Assembly: GCA_003446015.1 (NCBI GenBank)
Contig: DMBU01000083.1
Location: forward strand, 1-31,996
From: Bacteroidales bacterium
GTDB taxonomy: Bacteria; Bacteroidota; Bacteroidia; Bacteroidales; UBA12077
Direction: 5' to 3'
Length of the DNA stretch: 31,996 nt
Under the pieces are notes generated by a model. The model had not been told where the DNA came from and ran no database searches. It was given only the letters and a program-made list of their open reading frames with translations. This document shows, piece after piece, positions 13,492 through 21,732 of the stretch (positions are counted from its first letter, which is position 1; the number at the start of each line of letters is the position of its first letter). The position numbers were made by a program, and so were the translations under genes.

Positions 13492-15642
13492 TTATTCTTC
13501 TCCAAGCATGATTTCAAGCATCTTAATTGCTGCTAATGGGATTTGTGTTCCAGGACCAAAAACTCCTGCAACTCCTGCATCATATAAAAACTTATAGTCC
13601 TGTGCAGGAATAACACCACCCACAATAATCATGATATCATCGCGACCCAGTTTTTTCAATTCTTCCATAACCTGAGGAACCAATGTTTTGTGTCCTGCGG
13701 CTAATGAGGAAACTCCCATGATGTGAACATCATTTTCAACTGCTTGTTTTGCAGCCTCAGCCGGAGTTTGGAATAATGGTCCGATATCAACATCGAAACC
13801 TAAATCGGCATATCCTGTTGAAACAACTTTTGCTCCACGGTCATGTCCATCCTGCCCCATTTTCGCAATCATAATTCGAGGTTGGCGACCTTCTTTTTCT
13901 GCAAATTTTGTAACAAGCTCTTTTGCTTTAATATAATTTGCATCATCTTTTGATTCTGACATATATACTCCTGATATTGATCTTATTACAGCTTTGTATC
14001 GACCTGCGGTTTTTTCACAGGCATCAGAGATCTCTCCTAATGAAGCTCTTTTCCTGGCAGCCTCAACAGCTAATTCTAATAAATTTCCTTTACCGGTTGC
14101 TGCACATTCTTCTATCTTTTTTAATGCAGCCTGAACTTCTTCTTCATTTCTTTCAGCCCGTAATTTAGCTAATCTTTTTATTTGAGCCTCACGAACGGCT
14201 GTATTATCTACATCTAAAATTTCAATAGGATCTTCTTTTGTTAAACGGTATTTATTAATCCCAACAATAGTGTCTTTTTTGGTATCGATTCTAGCCTGCT
14301 TTCGTGCAGCAGCTTCTTCGATACGCATTTTAGGAATTCCTGTCTCAATCGCTTTTGCCATACCTCCCAAACTCTCAACTTCCTGAATCAGTGCCCAGGC
14401 TTTGTCAGCAATTTCTTTGGTAAGTTTCTCAACATAATAAGAACCAGCCCAGGGATCGACAGCTTTACATATTTGAGTTTCCTCCTGAATATAAATCTGA
14501 GTATTACGTGCAATACGAGCAGAGAATTCTGTAGGTAAAGCAATTGCTTCATCTAAAGCATTGGTGTGTAAAGATTGTGTATGACCTAATGTAGCAGCCA
14601 TTGCTTCAACACAAGTACGGGCAACATTGTTAAACGGATCCTGCTCAGTTAAACTCCATCCGGAGGTTTGAGAGTGAGTACGTAATGCCATCGATTTTGG
14701 ATTCTTTGGATTAAATTGTTTTACCAATTTAGCCCAAAGCATACGAGCAGCACGCATCTTGGCAATTTCCATGAAGTGATTCATCCCAACAGCCCAAAAG
14801 AAAGATAAGCGTGGAGCAAAAGTATCAATATCCATACCTGCATTAACACCGGTACGTAAATATTCCAAACCATCGGCTAAAGTATAAGCCAGTTCAATAT
14901 CGGCAGTTGCTCCTGCTTCCTGCATATGATAACCCGAAATACTGATTGAATTGAACTTAGGCATATTTTTCGATGTGTACTCGAAAATATCAGCGATAAT
15001 TTTCATCGAGAAATCCGGTGGGTAAATATAGGTGTTACGCACCATAAACTCTTTCAAAATATCATTTTGAATCGTACCACTTAATTGATCTAATGATACT
15101 CCTTGTTCTAAACCAGCTACGATATAAAATGCCAATACAGGTAAAACCGCACCGTTCATGGTCATCGAAACAGACATCTTATCCAAAGGAATCTGATCGA
15201 AAAGGATCTTCATATCTAAGATTGAATCTACAGCAACACCAGCTTTCCCAACATCACCAACAACACGTTCATGATCTGAATCGTATCCGCGATGAGTAGC
15301 AAGGTCGAATGCAATGGATAAGCCTTTTTGTCCGGCAGCTAAGTTTCTACGATAAAAAGCATTTGATTCTTCAGCAGTAGAAAAACCAGCATACTGACGG
15401 ATTGTCCAAGGACGCATGGCATACATTCCTGAATACGGACCACGTAAAAATGGTGCCAGACCTGCAGCATAATTTAAATGCTCCATGCCTTCTAAATCTT
15501 CTTTGGAATATACATTTTTTACATTGATCTGTTCCGGGGTTTTCCAGTTTGCTTCAATGTTATTTTCTTTTTCCCAGTCTTTTACGGAATTATATTTCGC
15601 CTTGGGAAGATCTAGATTTATATTGTTAAAATTTGGTTTCAT
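13492..15642 (-). CDS. mutB: Methylmalonyl-CoA mutase large subunit
   Basis: Catalytic subunit of adenosylcobalamin-dependent methylmalonyl-CoA mutase, interconverting succinyl-CoA and (R)-methylmalonyl-CoA in the propionate pathway. I start it at the ATG at 15642 (716 aa, the family length, beginning MKPNFNNINL). A longer form would overlap the upstream ORF and lacks family similarity. The TIM barrel (about 30-560) shows RPWTIRQYAGFSTAEESN, THSQTSGWSLTEQDP and DPWAGSYYVE. The C-terminal cobalamin domain has the DxHxxG motif DGHDRG, with the cobalt-ligand His near residue 600. It follows mutA but is separated from it by a four-helix-bundle cassette. Epimerase and decarboxylase genes are not in the window. 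Confidence 0.97.
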   Translation of the reverse strand: MKPNFNNINLDLPKAKYNSVKDWEKENNIEANWKTPEQINVKNVYSKEDLEGMEHLNYAAGLAPFLRGPYSGMYAMRPWTIRQYAGFSTAEESNAFYRRNLAAGQKGLSIAFDLATHRGYDSDHERVVGDVGKAGVAVDSILDMKILFDQIPLDKMSVSMTMNGAVLPVLAFYIVAGLEQGVSLDQLSGTIQNDILKEFMVRNTYIYPPDFSMKIIADIFEYTSKNMPKFNSISISGYHMQEAGATADIELAYTLADGLEYLRTGVNAGMDIDTFAPRLSFFWAVGMNHFMEIAKMRAARMLWAKLVKQFNPKNPKSMALRTHSQTSGWSLTEQDPFNNVARTCVEAMAATLGHTQSLHTNALDEAIALPTEFSARIARNTQIYIQEETQICKAVDPWAGSYYVEKLTKEIADKAWALIQEVESLGGMAKAIETGIPKMRIEEAAARKQARIDTKKDTIVGINKYRLTKEDPIEILDVDNTAVREAQIKRLAKLRAERNEEEVQAALKKIEECAATGKGNLLELAVEAARKRASLGEISDACEKTAGRYKAVIRSISGVYMSESKDDANYIKAKELVTKFAEKEGRQPRIMIAKMGQDGHDRGAKVVSTGYADLGFDVDIGPLFQTPAEAAKQAVENDVHIMGVSSLAAGHKTLVPQVMEELKKLGRDDIMIIVGGVIPAQDYKFLYDAGVAGVFGPGTQIPLAAIKMLEIMLGEE

Positions 15643-15668
15643 TATTTTAGTATTTAGATTATTAGTAA

Positions 15669-16059
15669 TTAGTATCAAGAATTATTTTGAATCCTTGCCT
15701 TTAAACTATATATCATTTTTTGAATCTCTTCAAGGTCTGCAATTATTCTATTATAATCATTCTCCTTTAGAAATTCTAAATCTGAAGAAAGTATTATTAA
15801 TGTTTCAAGTTCAAAACTTGATCCTGTTGCAATATCAAGAAATCTAGAGAAATCTTTATCTGTATATCGTCCGGTTCCTTCAGCAATATTAGCAGGTATT
15901 GACACACTTGCTCTTTTAATTTGCGAGACAATCCCATACTTTTCATCTTCAGGGAAAGATTTCAAGATTAAATATATCTCCTTAACCAATCTTCTTGCTT
16001 TCTGCCAAACTTTTAGTTCTTTAAAATTATGCATGATTTCCTATTTGTCTTGATACTAA
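15669..16059. mobile_element. Inverted-repeat-bounded four-helix cassette
   Basis: The segment is bounded by a perfect 12-bp inverted repeat: ttagtatcaaga (15669-15680) and tcttgatactaa (16048-16059). A further copy of tcttgatact lies at 16063-16072, just outside the right end. The only gene inside is the four-helix-bundle ORF at 15675-16034, whose last codons lie within the left repeat. It splits the mutA-mutB gene pair without breaking either. Related ORFs in 23S rRNA intervening sequences are also enclosed by complementary ends. Calling it mobile is inference: no transposase and no clear target duplication are seen. Confidence 0.5.
15675..16034 (-). CDS. Four-helix bundle protein (23S IVP type)
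   Basis: A 119-aa member of the family found in intervening sequences of bacterial 23S rRNA (also called S23 or IVP, TIGR02436). Landmarks are the N-terminal FKELKVWQKARRLVKEIY, the central SQIKRASVSIPANIAEG (37-53) and the ATGSSFELETLI segment (about 69-80), all in a four-helix layout. A weak ribosome-binding site (taggaa) precedes the ATG at 16034. The family has no established enzymatic function. A nucleic-acid-binding role has been suggested for it. Here it sits between the two mutase subunit genes, on the same strand, with inverted repeats at its borders, so it was probably inserted into an older operon. Confidence 0.9.
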   Translation of the reverse strand: MHNFKELKVWQKARRLVKEIYLILKSFPEDEKYGIVSQIKRASVSIPANIAEGTGRYTDKDFSRFLDIATGSSFELETLIILSSDLEFLKENDYNRIIADLEEIQKMIYSLKARIQNNS

Positions 16060-16081
16060 ATATCTTGATACTTATGTCTAA

Positions 16082-17956
16082 TTATTTTATCCCAAGTTCT
16101 ACCTGGAAACCTTGTAATGTTTCAATTAAATTCGATTTCATATGAATAAAATGTTTTATTCCTTGCGCTTTTAATTCATCAACAGTTTTTGGATAACCAG
16201 CAACAACTGTGATTGCTTTATCTCCTAATTGTTTTAAAACAGCAGGAGCAGTTTCGGTATATTCATCATCAGAGCTACAAACAACTACAATGTTCGCTTT
16301 TTGATCCATAGCTGCTTTAACACCTTCTTCAACAGATTTAAAACCCAAATTGTCGATCACATCGAAACCTGCACATGCAAAGAAACCAGAAGCAAAACCG
16401 GCTCTTGCTTTACGCATGGTTAAATCACCAATGGTTAATAAGAAAACCTTTGGTTTTATTTTTGCATTCTCTGTTTTTAAACGCAATAATTCCATTTGTT
16501 CGGCACCACGAAATGGAGTAATAGGCTCAGCAATAGCATCATCTCTTTTTGTAGATTTTGATATTATTGCTTCGTCCTTAATTTTATCACCAAGTTTCTC
16601 CAAAGCATTTGGATACTGGTTTGTTCCTAATAAAATTTCTTTACGTGTAGCAATATTTATATTACGTTTATTCGCAGATTCCGTAAGCTTATCTTGAATA
16701 AATCCGGCTTTGAAAGCCTCAACATAACCACCTTTAGATTCAATATCCTGAAATAATTTCCAGGCATGTTCTGCTATTGAGTTTGTTAAGTTTTCAATAT
16801 AATATGAGCCTCCTGCAGGATCAATAATTTTATCGAAATATGATTCCTCCTTTAATACGATTTGAGTATTACGAGCAATACGATCGGAAAATTCGGTTGA
16901 ATTTTCAAATGCTGCATTAAAAGGAGTAACTGATAATGAATCAACTCCGGCAATTGTAGCCGACATTGATTCTGTTGTTCCTCTCAACATATTAACATAA
17001 GGATCATAAACTGTTTGATTAAATTTAGTTGTAGCGGCATGAATATTCATTTTTGCTACTTCCAAATTTTTGGGTTGATAAGCTTCAACTATTTTAGCCC
17101 ACAACATTCGGGCAGCTCTGAATTTTGCTATTTCCATAAAATAGTTTGAGCTTACTCCAAAATTGAATTTTATATTTTGAGCTAGGGTATCAATATCTAA
17201 TCCTTTCTCAGTTAAAAGATTTAAGTATTGATTTCCCATTGCCAATGCAAATGCCAATTCCTGAACAATGGTTGCCCCTGCATTACTAAACATTTCGCCA
17301 TTTACACCAATGGTTCTGAATTTAGGTAAATCTTTTGCTTTCTCGATTAATTCCTTTGCGGTATCAAAAACTTCTGATTGTGCTTTGCAGAAATTACCAT
17401 TCAAGGTTAAGTGAGCCAATGGATCAAATCCAACAGAACCCTCAACCTGATTCTTATCAATTCCTTCTTTTTCAATTTTCTTAGTTAAGAAATCAACAAA
17501 AGGATGAGCTGCAGTAGCATCTGTAATATTTAATTCGATATCAGTAATGCTAATATCATTTAAAAGTGCTTCGAAATATTCCTTTGTGAACTCACTTTTG
17601 CAGCAAGTTTCAAAACCTAAGGAATCAACGCCTTTCATTAATACATCCAATGCTTTTTTGTTAGCTATTACAGCATCAGTGGCATCAATATTCTGACGAA
17701 TATACCAACAATTAGATTTTACTTTATTCCCTCGTACATATGGGAATTCTCCCGGAAGGTATTTTATATGTTTCAGATTTTCAAGATCTTCAGCCCGATA
17801 ATACGGCTGAACGTTGATACCTTCGATGGTATTCCATACCAGTTTTTTATCAAAATCAGCTCCTTTCAGATCTGCGATAATTTTATCTCTCCATTCTTTT
17901 GATGAAATGGGAGGAAATTCTTCGAATAATTTTGTTTGATTTGTTTTGTCTGCCAT
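16082..17956 (-). CDS. mutA: Methylmalonyl-CoA mutase small subunit
   Basis: Non-catalytic partner of the heterodimeric methylmalonyl-CoA mutase, 624 aa. It shows the mutase barrel fold with motifs parallel to the large subunit (YFMEIAKFRAARMLWAKIVE, VYDPYVNMLRGTTESMSATI, DPAGGSYYIENL). The C-terminal flavodoxin-like domain lacks the cobalamin His: the DxHxxG position reads DLTMRKARAG (511-520). That is normal for the small subunit, which does not bind B12. The ATG at 17956 fits a -7 element at 17984-17991. It is the first gene of the mutA - four-helix ORF - mutB unit. Confidence 0.95.
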   Translation of the reverse strand: MADKTNQTKLFEEFPPISSKEWRDKIIADLKGADFDKKLVWNTIEGINVQPYYRAEDLENLKHIKYLPGEFPYVRGNKVKSNCWYIRQNIDATDAVIANKKALDVLMKGVDSLGFETCCKSEFTKEYFEALLNDISITDIELNITDATAAHPFVDFLTKKIEKEGIDKNQVEGSVGFDPLAHLTLNGNFCKAQSEVFDTAKELIEKAKDLPKFRTIGVNGEMFSNAGATIVQELAFALAMGNQYLNLLTEKGLDIDTLAQNIKFNFGVSSNYFMEIAKFRAARMLWAKIVEAYQPKNLEVAKMNIHAATTKFNQTVYDPYVNMLRGTTESMSATIAGVDSLSVTPFNAAFENSTEFSDRIARNTQIVLKEESYFDKIIDPAGGSYYIENLTNSIAEHAWKLFQDIESKGGYVEAFKAGFIQDKLTESANKRNINIATRKEILLGTNQYPNALEKLGDKIKDEAIISKSTKRDDAIAEPITPFRGAEQMELLRLKTENAKIKPKVFLLTIGDLTMRKARAGFASGFFACAGFDVIDNLGFKSVEEGVKAAMDQKANIVVVCSSDDEYTETAPAVLKQLGDKAITVVAGYPKTVDELKAQGIKHFIHMKSNLIETLQGFQVELGIK

Positions 17957-17983
17957 AACAAATTGTTAAAATTAAATTTTGTG

Positions 17984-17991
17984 CAAAATTA
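17984..17991 (-). promoter_or_regulatory. -7 element of mutA promoter
   Basis: TAATTTTG on the minus strand is an exact TAnnTTTG match, with a start of transcription implied near 17978 and a leader of about 22 nt. A TTTG lies upstream, but with a 15-nt spacer, shorter than the usual 19-20. No B12-riboswitch-like structure fits in so short a leader. Confidence 0.5.
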
Positions 17992-18094
17992 CTTCATTTC
18001 GCATTACAAATCATGACTTTTAACATAAAATGATATGCTTTACAATATAAGATATAAGAAGTACGATTTTAGAAATTAGATTTAAAATTCTTGC

Positions 18095-18586
18095 TTAAAA
18101 TCCAATTGCTATATGGATCCCTAATGAAGCATGAAAATCTTCCATGTTTGTTGCAACACCAAGCAATGGCCCAAAATGAAAATTACCCAGTTCCCATTCG
18201 TATAAGCTCTCTAAATGCATAGAGAATTTTTCAGAATTACTTTCAGTTGCCAACCATGAAACTCCGGGAGCTAAATTCAGTGAAAAATGCTCGATAGGTC
18301 TGAAAAGAAAAATTACACTTACAGCATTGTGTTTGTGATCATCGAAAATTCTTTCGTATCCCAATCCAATTCCTATTTTATCTGATTTACCAATTGTTTT
18401 AACAAAATGCAGATGTAAACCATAAGCCAGTTCGCTTTCACCAAAATCATAAACGATTCCGTTCGAAAAGCCCAGTTCATATTCAGAATGATGAAGTTCT
18501 TCGAAATGATTGCTGCTATCAATTTGTGCCCGGAGATTTAATGCTGCCAGAGAGAATAAAATAAAAAGAGCTAATTTGAAATTCAC
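18095..18586 (-). CDS. Small secreted beta-barrel-like protein
   Basis: A 163-aa protein with a signal peptide (about 1-20, LALFILFSLAALNLRAQ). The remainder alternates polar and hydrophobic residues in probable strands (YELGFSNGIVYDFG, LAYGLHLHFVKTIG, KIGIGLGYERIF, AVSVIFLFRP) and ends ASLGIHIAIGF. A terminal aromatic residue in the last strand is the usual outer-membrane barrel signature. No family is recognised. The gene begins 55 nt after the dusB stop on the same strand and may be read from the dusB transcript. Confidence 0.7.
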   Translation of the reverse strand: MNFKLALFILFSLAALNLRAQIDSSNHFEELHHSEYELGFSNGIVYDFGESELAYGLHLHFVKTIGKSDKIGIGLGYERIFDDHKHNAVSVIFLFRPIEHFSLNLAPGVSWLATESNSEKFSMHLESLYEWELGNFHFGPLLGVATNMEDFHASLGIHIAIGF

Positions 18587-18641
18587 TTTTTTCGTTTTTT
18601 AGATTAATAACATAAGAACAACAAGATACCCTGGGAAAAGT

Positions 18642-19667
18642 TTAATATTGAAAATACGAATAATCATCAGCCTGCTGACTGTCGTCCCAATCGCCATAAT
18701 GTTCTGAGATACCATCCAGAGTTTTTAACAGCTCAGGAACATCCAGCAGTGTAACCAATTTCATTCGGGTTTCTTTAAAATGTGGTAAGCCTTTAAAATA
18801 GTTTGAAAGATGTCGTCGGATTTCGTGTATCCCGCGTGGCTCTCCCTTCCATTCGAGCGATTTTTCAAGATGAAGTTTTGCCAAATCAACCTTTTCTTTT
18901 ATGGTTAAAGGTTTCATTATTTCGCCTTTTTCCAGGAAATCTTTAATTTCTTTAAACAACCATGGCCGACCTACCGTTGCACGACCAATCATGATTCCAT
19001 CAACACCAAATTTGTCAAAAGCGAGCTTGGCTGATTCAGCATCTTTTATATCTCCATTTCCTATGATTGGAATTTTCATTCTTGGATTATTTTTCACTTC
19101 TCCAATTAAGGTCCAATCTGCTTCACCTTTATACATTTGCTGACGGGTTCTTCCATGAATAGCCAACATTTGAATTCCAGTATCCTGAAGTTGTTCAGCA
19201 AGTTCAACAATAATTTTACTATCATCATCCCAACCTAAACGTGTTTTTACAGTAACAGGAGTTTTTACAGCTTTAACAATTGCCTTGGTCATTTCGAGCA
19301 TTAAAGGGATATTTTGTAACATTCCGGCTCCTGCCCCACGAGTAGCAATTTTACGAACAGGGCATCCAAAATTCAAATCAATAAAATCAGGTTTAGCTTC
19401 TTCGGCCATTTTTGAAGCTTCAACCATAGAATCAATCTGGTGACCATAAAGTTGAATTGCAGCAGGTCTTTCAAAATCGAATAATTGTATTTTTTTAAAA
19501 CTTTTTTCACAATCACGAATCAAGCCTTCCGAAGCAACAAATTCAGTATAAACAACATCGGCTCCATAATGTTTGCACAAATAACGGAACGATGGGTCTG
19601 TTACATCCTCCATTGGAGCTAAAAAAAGTGGTTTGTCACCAAGTTCTATGTTACCTATCTTTACCAA
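18642..19667 (-). CDS. dusB: tRNA-dihydrouridine synthase
   Basis: FMN-dependent enzyme reducing uridine to dihydrouridine in tRNA. At 341 aa it shows a TIM barrel with APMEDVTDPSFR (17-28), the catalytic-cysteine segment DLNFGCPVRKI (Cys102), KTRLGWDD, the IHGRTR motif, GNGDI and GIMIGRATVGRPW. The closest subfamily is DusB. The start is a TTG at 19667: the in-frame upstream codons run back to a TAA at 19677-19679 without ATG, and the first internal Met (residue 19) would delete the conserved GNIELGDKPLFLAP strand. A -7 element lies at 19697-19704. It is divergent from the CPBP protease gene. Confidence 0.94.
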   Translation of the reverse strand: MVKIGNIELGDKPLFLAPMEDVTDPSFRYLCKHYGADVVYTEFVASEGLIRDCEKSFKKIQLFDFERPAAIQLYGHQIDSMVEASKMAEEAKPDFIDLNFGCPVRKIATRGAGAGMLQNIPLMLEMTKAIVKAVKTPVTVKTRLGWDDDSKIIVELAEQLQDTGIQMLAIHGRTRQQMYKGEADWTLIGEVKNNPRMKIPIIGNGDIKDAESAKLAFDKFGVDGIMIGRATVGRPWLFKEIKDFLEKGEIMKPLTIKEKVDLAKLHLEKSLEWKGEPRGIHEIRRHLSNYFKGLPHFKETRMKLVTLLDVPELLKTLDGISEHYGDWDDSQQADDYSYFQY

Positions 19668-19696
19668 ATTGACAATTTATTGATTAATTTTAGGCG

Positions 19697-19704
19697 CAAA
19701 TTTA
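19697..19704 (-). promoter_or_regulatory. -7 element of dusB promoter
   Basis: TAAATTTG on the minus strand matches TAnnTTTG. The implied start near 19691 gives a 24-nt leader before the TTG start codon. No TTG is found at -33. Confidence 0.4.
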
Positions 19705-19731
19705 TACAATATTTAACTAATTCATTTTAAT

Positions 19732-20649
19732 ATGAGAAATTCCTTATCGGATGCACATCCTTTTTCAAAGCTAATTTTTTCTTTATTCATCATCCTGCTA
19801 TCATTTCTTGTTACCTTTGTTATCGGGTTTCTGATTGCAATACCCATTTTTCATATTAACATTTTAGACTTATCTGCTGTTTTAAGCAATTATAACGATC
19901 CTGACAATATTCAATTTTTAAAATATTTACAAACACTACAGGCAATAGGTTTATTTATTGTTCCGGCATTTATCATTGCTTATCTTTTTAACCAAAAAGC
20001 AAGTTCGTATTTAAAATTTAATTCTATATCCATTCGATCCGTTGTGTTTGCTACAATTATATTGTTAGCCTCAATACCAATAATTAATTCATTAAATGTT
20101 TTGAATGAGAGCATGCAGCTACCTGACTGGTTAAGCGGGCTTGAATCATGGATGAAAGAAAAGGAAATGAGTGCTCAAGAACTCACGGAGGCATTTTTGA
20201 AAATGGATACTTTAGGTAGTTTATTTTTTAATATTTTAATGATTGGTATTTTACCATCTATTGGGGAAGAATTGATATTCAGAGGAGTTTTTCAACGTTT
20301 ATTTGCCGAATGGACAAAAAATATACATTGGGGGATTGCAATCGCAGCAATTTTATTTAGCGCTATGCATATGCAATTTTATGGTTTTCTGCCCAGAATG
20401 ATTCTTGGAGTGTTGTTAGGATATCTTTTTTATTGGAGCGGATCTATCTGGGTGCCGATTCTAGGGCATTTTGTAAATAATACTACTGCTGTACTTATCT
20501 ATTATTTTTATGCAGATAATATGACCAAAGATATTGAAAACTTTGGAGCCGGAAAGGAAACATTTATTTTTTTAATCCTGGGATTAGTTGTTGTTATTCC
20601 GTTACTTTATAAGTTCTATGTGGAAAATAAGACTAGGAATACAAATTGA
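19732..20649 (+). CDS. CPBP intramembrane metalloprotease
   Basis: A 305-aa polytopic membrane protein of the CPBP family (CAAX protease/Abi, glutamic-type intramembrane endopeptidase). About seven or eight hydrophobic segments are seen (for example 13-40, 70-88, 103-122, 160-178, 200-214, 222-260 and 272-297). All three family motifs are intact: EELIFR (E179, E180, R184), FSAMH (F209-H213) and HFVNN (H246, N250). Substrates of bacterial members are mostly unknown. It is divergent from dusB with a 64-bp gap, and its last 17 nt overlap the convergent gene at 20633. Confidence 0.92.
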   Translation: MRNSLSDAHPFSKLIFSLFIILLSFLVTFVIGFLIAIPIFHINILDLSAVLSNYNDPDNIQFLKYLQTLQAIGLFIVPAFIIAYLFNQKASSYLKFNSISIRSVVFATIILLASIPIINSLNVLNESMQLPDWLSGLESWMKEKEMSAQELTEAFLKMDTLGSLFFNILMIGILPSIGEELIFRGVFQRLFAEWTKNIHWGIAIAAILFSAMHMQFYGFLPRMILGVLLGYLFYWSGSIWVPILGHFVNNTTAVLIYYFYADNMTKDIENFGAGKETFIFLILGLVVVIPLLYKFYVENKTRNTN

Positions 20650-21376
20650 AAATTCTTGATTCGCTATCTTTAAATAAGCTAATTCGTCCAATCTCATTTT
20701 TACGATATACATAAACCAGACCATAGTCCTGAGCGTTCTCTCTTTTTACATCTTCGGGTAATTCGCTATACGAATCTTCAACCTCGTTCCATACATTTAA
20801 AATGATGTCATCAGCCTCATTGCGCAAATCAGCAAGATTACTTAATGCTCTGGAATGGTTTTTTTGAAGCATTTTTTGAAATTTATATGCTTCCATAAAA
20901 TTATCATAATGAACTCTCAATAAGGCTATTGTTGGATTGGTAATTGGAGTATGACCACTCATTTTTCTTTTAGTTTCGCCTTCAATTAGTTTACTGCCCC
21001 ATTCAATAATGTCTGATTCTGTATTCAATGAAGGTAATTTGCTGTTATTTTCGTCTATCTCATAGTAAGTTCTCACGGTTTGTTGTAGCTCTCCCCTGTT
21101 AATTGCCATGTTAACAACCTGAATAAAATGTGAAATGTATAACTTCACTTTTTTAAGTTTCTTTAAATACTCCTTATTATTTTTAATTTGAATATCGTAG
21201 GTGTTTTTATGCTCGGTGATTGCCTTTTCCCATTTTGGAAGAAAAGATCTCATTCGTTGAAACGTACTTTGCTTAAAGGCTAAATCCATAGGGGTTAAAT
21301 CTTTACCTTTTTTTAAAGCATTTTTTAAAGCTTTTAATCGAGAACTGTCCGTGTTAGGTAATCTTCTGTAAGGCAT
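20633..21376 (-). CDS. Conserved-looking coiled-coil protein, unknown
   Basis: No family is recognised. The 247-aa protein has no signal peptide or membrane segment, so it is probably cytoplasmic. It begins MPYRRLPNTDSSRLKALKNA, has Lys-rich helices (about 15-85), a middle part with GETKRKMSGHTPITNPTIALLRVHYDNF (split here as two motifs, about 132-160), a further helix with KMLQKNHSRALSNLADLRNE, and an acidic C-terminal region (WNEVEDSYSELPEDV). The ATG at 21376 is supported by a good promoter at 21427-21456. Its 3' end overlaps the CPBP gene tail by 17 nt on the opposite strand. Confidence 0.75.
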   Translation of the reverse strand: MPYRRLPNTDSSRLKALKNALKKGKDLTPMDLAFKQSTFQRMRSFLPKWEKAITEHKNTYDIQIKNNKEYLKKLKKVKLYISHFIQVVNMAINRGELQQTVRTYYEIDENNSKLPSLNTESDIIEWGSKLIEGETKRKMSGHTPITNPTIALLRVHYDNFMEAYKFQKMLQKNHSRALSNLADLRNEADDIILNVWNEVEDSYSELPEDVKRENAQDYGLVYVYRKNEIGRISLFKDSESRIFNLYS

Positions 21377-21426
21377 AATCTCTTTTTTTAGAAAATTGGA
21401 AATGTTAATAAGATGTTGATAAGATG

Positions 21427-21456
21427 CGAATATATAAATTTATACGAAAAAAACAA
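21427..21456 (-). promoter_or_regulatory. Promoter of the unknown gene at 20633
   Basis: On the minus strand TTG (21454-21456) is followed by a 19-nt spacer and TATATTCG (21427-21434), close to TAnnTTTG with C at the seventh position. The leader to the ATG at 21376 is about 45 nt. Confidence 0.55.
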
Positions 21457-21665
21457 GAGTATTCGCATTTTAATTTATAAGTAATTCAATCTGATTCCTA
21501 ATCTGTTAGTGTTAAAAACCTCCAAAACAATTATGCGGCTTGATCTATGGCTGTTTTCATAACCTTTTATTGGCATGTAACCTTTTTTGTAAAAAATTAA
21601 ACAATATTTTAAAGAATAAATTTTATATTAATTAAAAAATTCAGTCCTTTGTTTTTCTAAAATTT

Positions 21666-21685
21666 ATCCTAAAAACTTTTAGGAT
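21666..21685. promoter_or_regulatory. Dyad upstream of M24 peptidase gene
   Basis: atcctaaaa (21666-21674) and ttttaggat (21677-21685) are perfect reverse complements with a 2-nt centre. Pairing continues outside, with a bulge, through aaattt-type flanks. It could be an operator for a dimeric repressor or a leader hairpin. It is not followed by a T-run, so a terminator is unlikely. Confidence 0.4.
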
Positions 21686-21732
21686 TTAAATTTGATTAAT
21701 ACTAAATTGTTAGATTATTAAAATGATTGATT

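Larger units (their letters stand above)
21377..21732. other. Divergent intergenic region with dyad
   Basis: No gene is seen. It holds the minus-strand promoter at 21427-21456 and a perfect 9-bp dyad at 21666-21685, about 47 nt before the peptidase ATG. The rest is strongly AT-rich and gives no clear plus-strand promoter. Confidence 0.6.

Noticed and set aside
15485..15847. Plus-strand open frame across the mutB start and the four-helix ORF
   Set aside because: It is antisense to both genes, crosses the cassette border and has no recognisable features.
17957..18000. Cobalamin riboswitch before mutA
   Set aside because: The predicted leader is only about 22 nt, and no B12-box-like sequence was seen.
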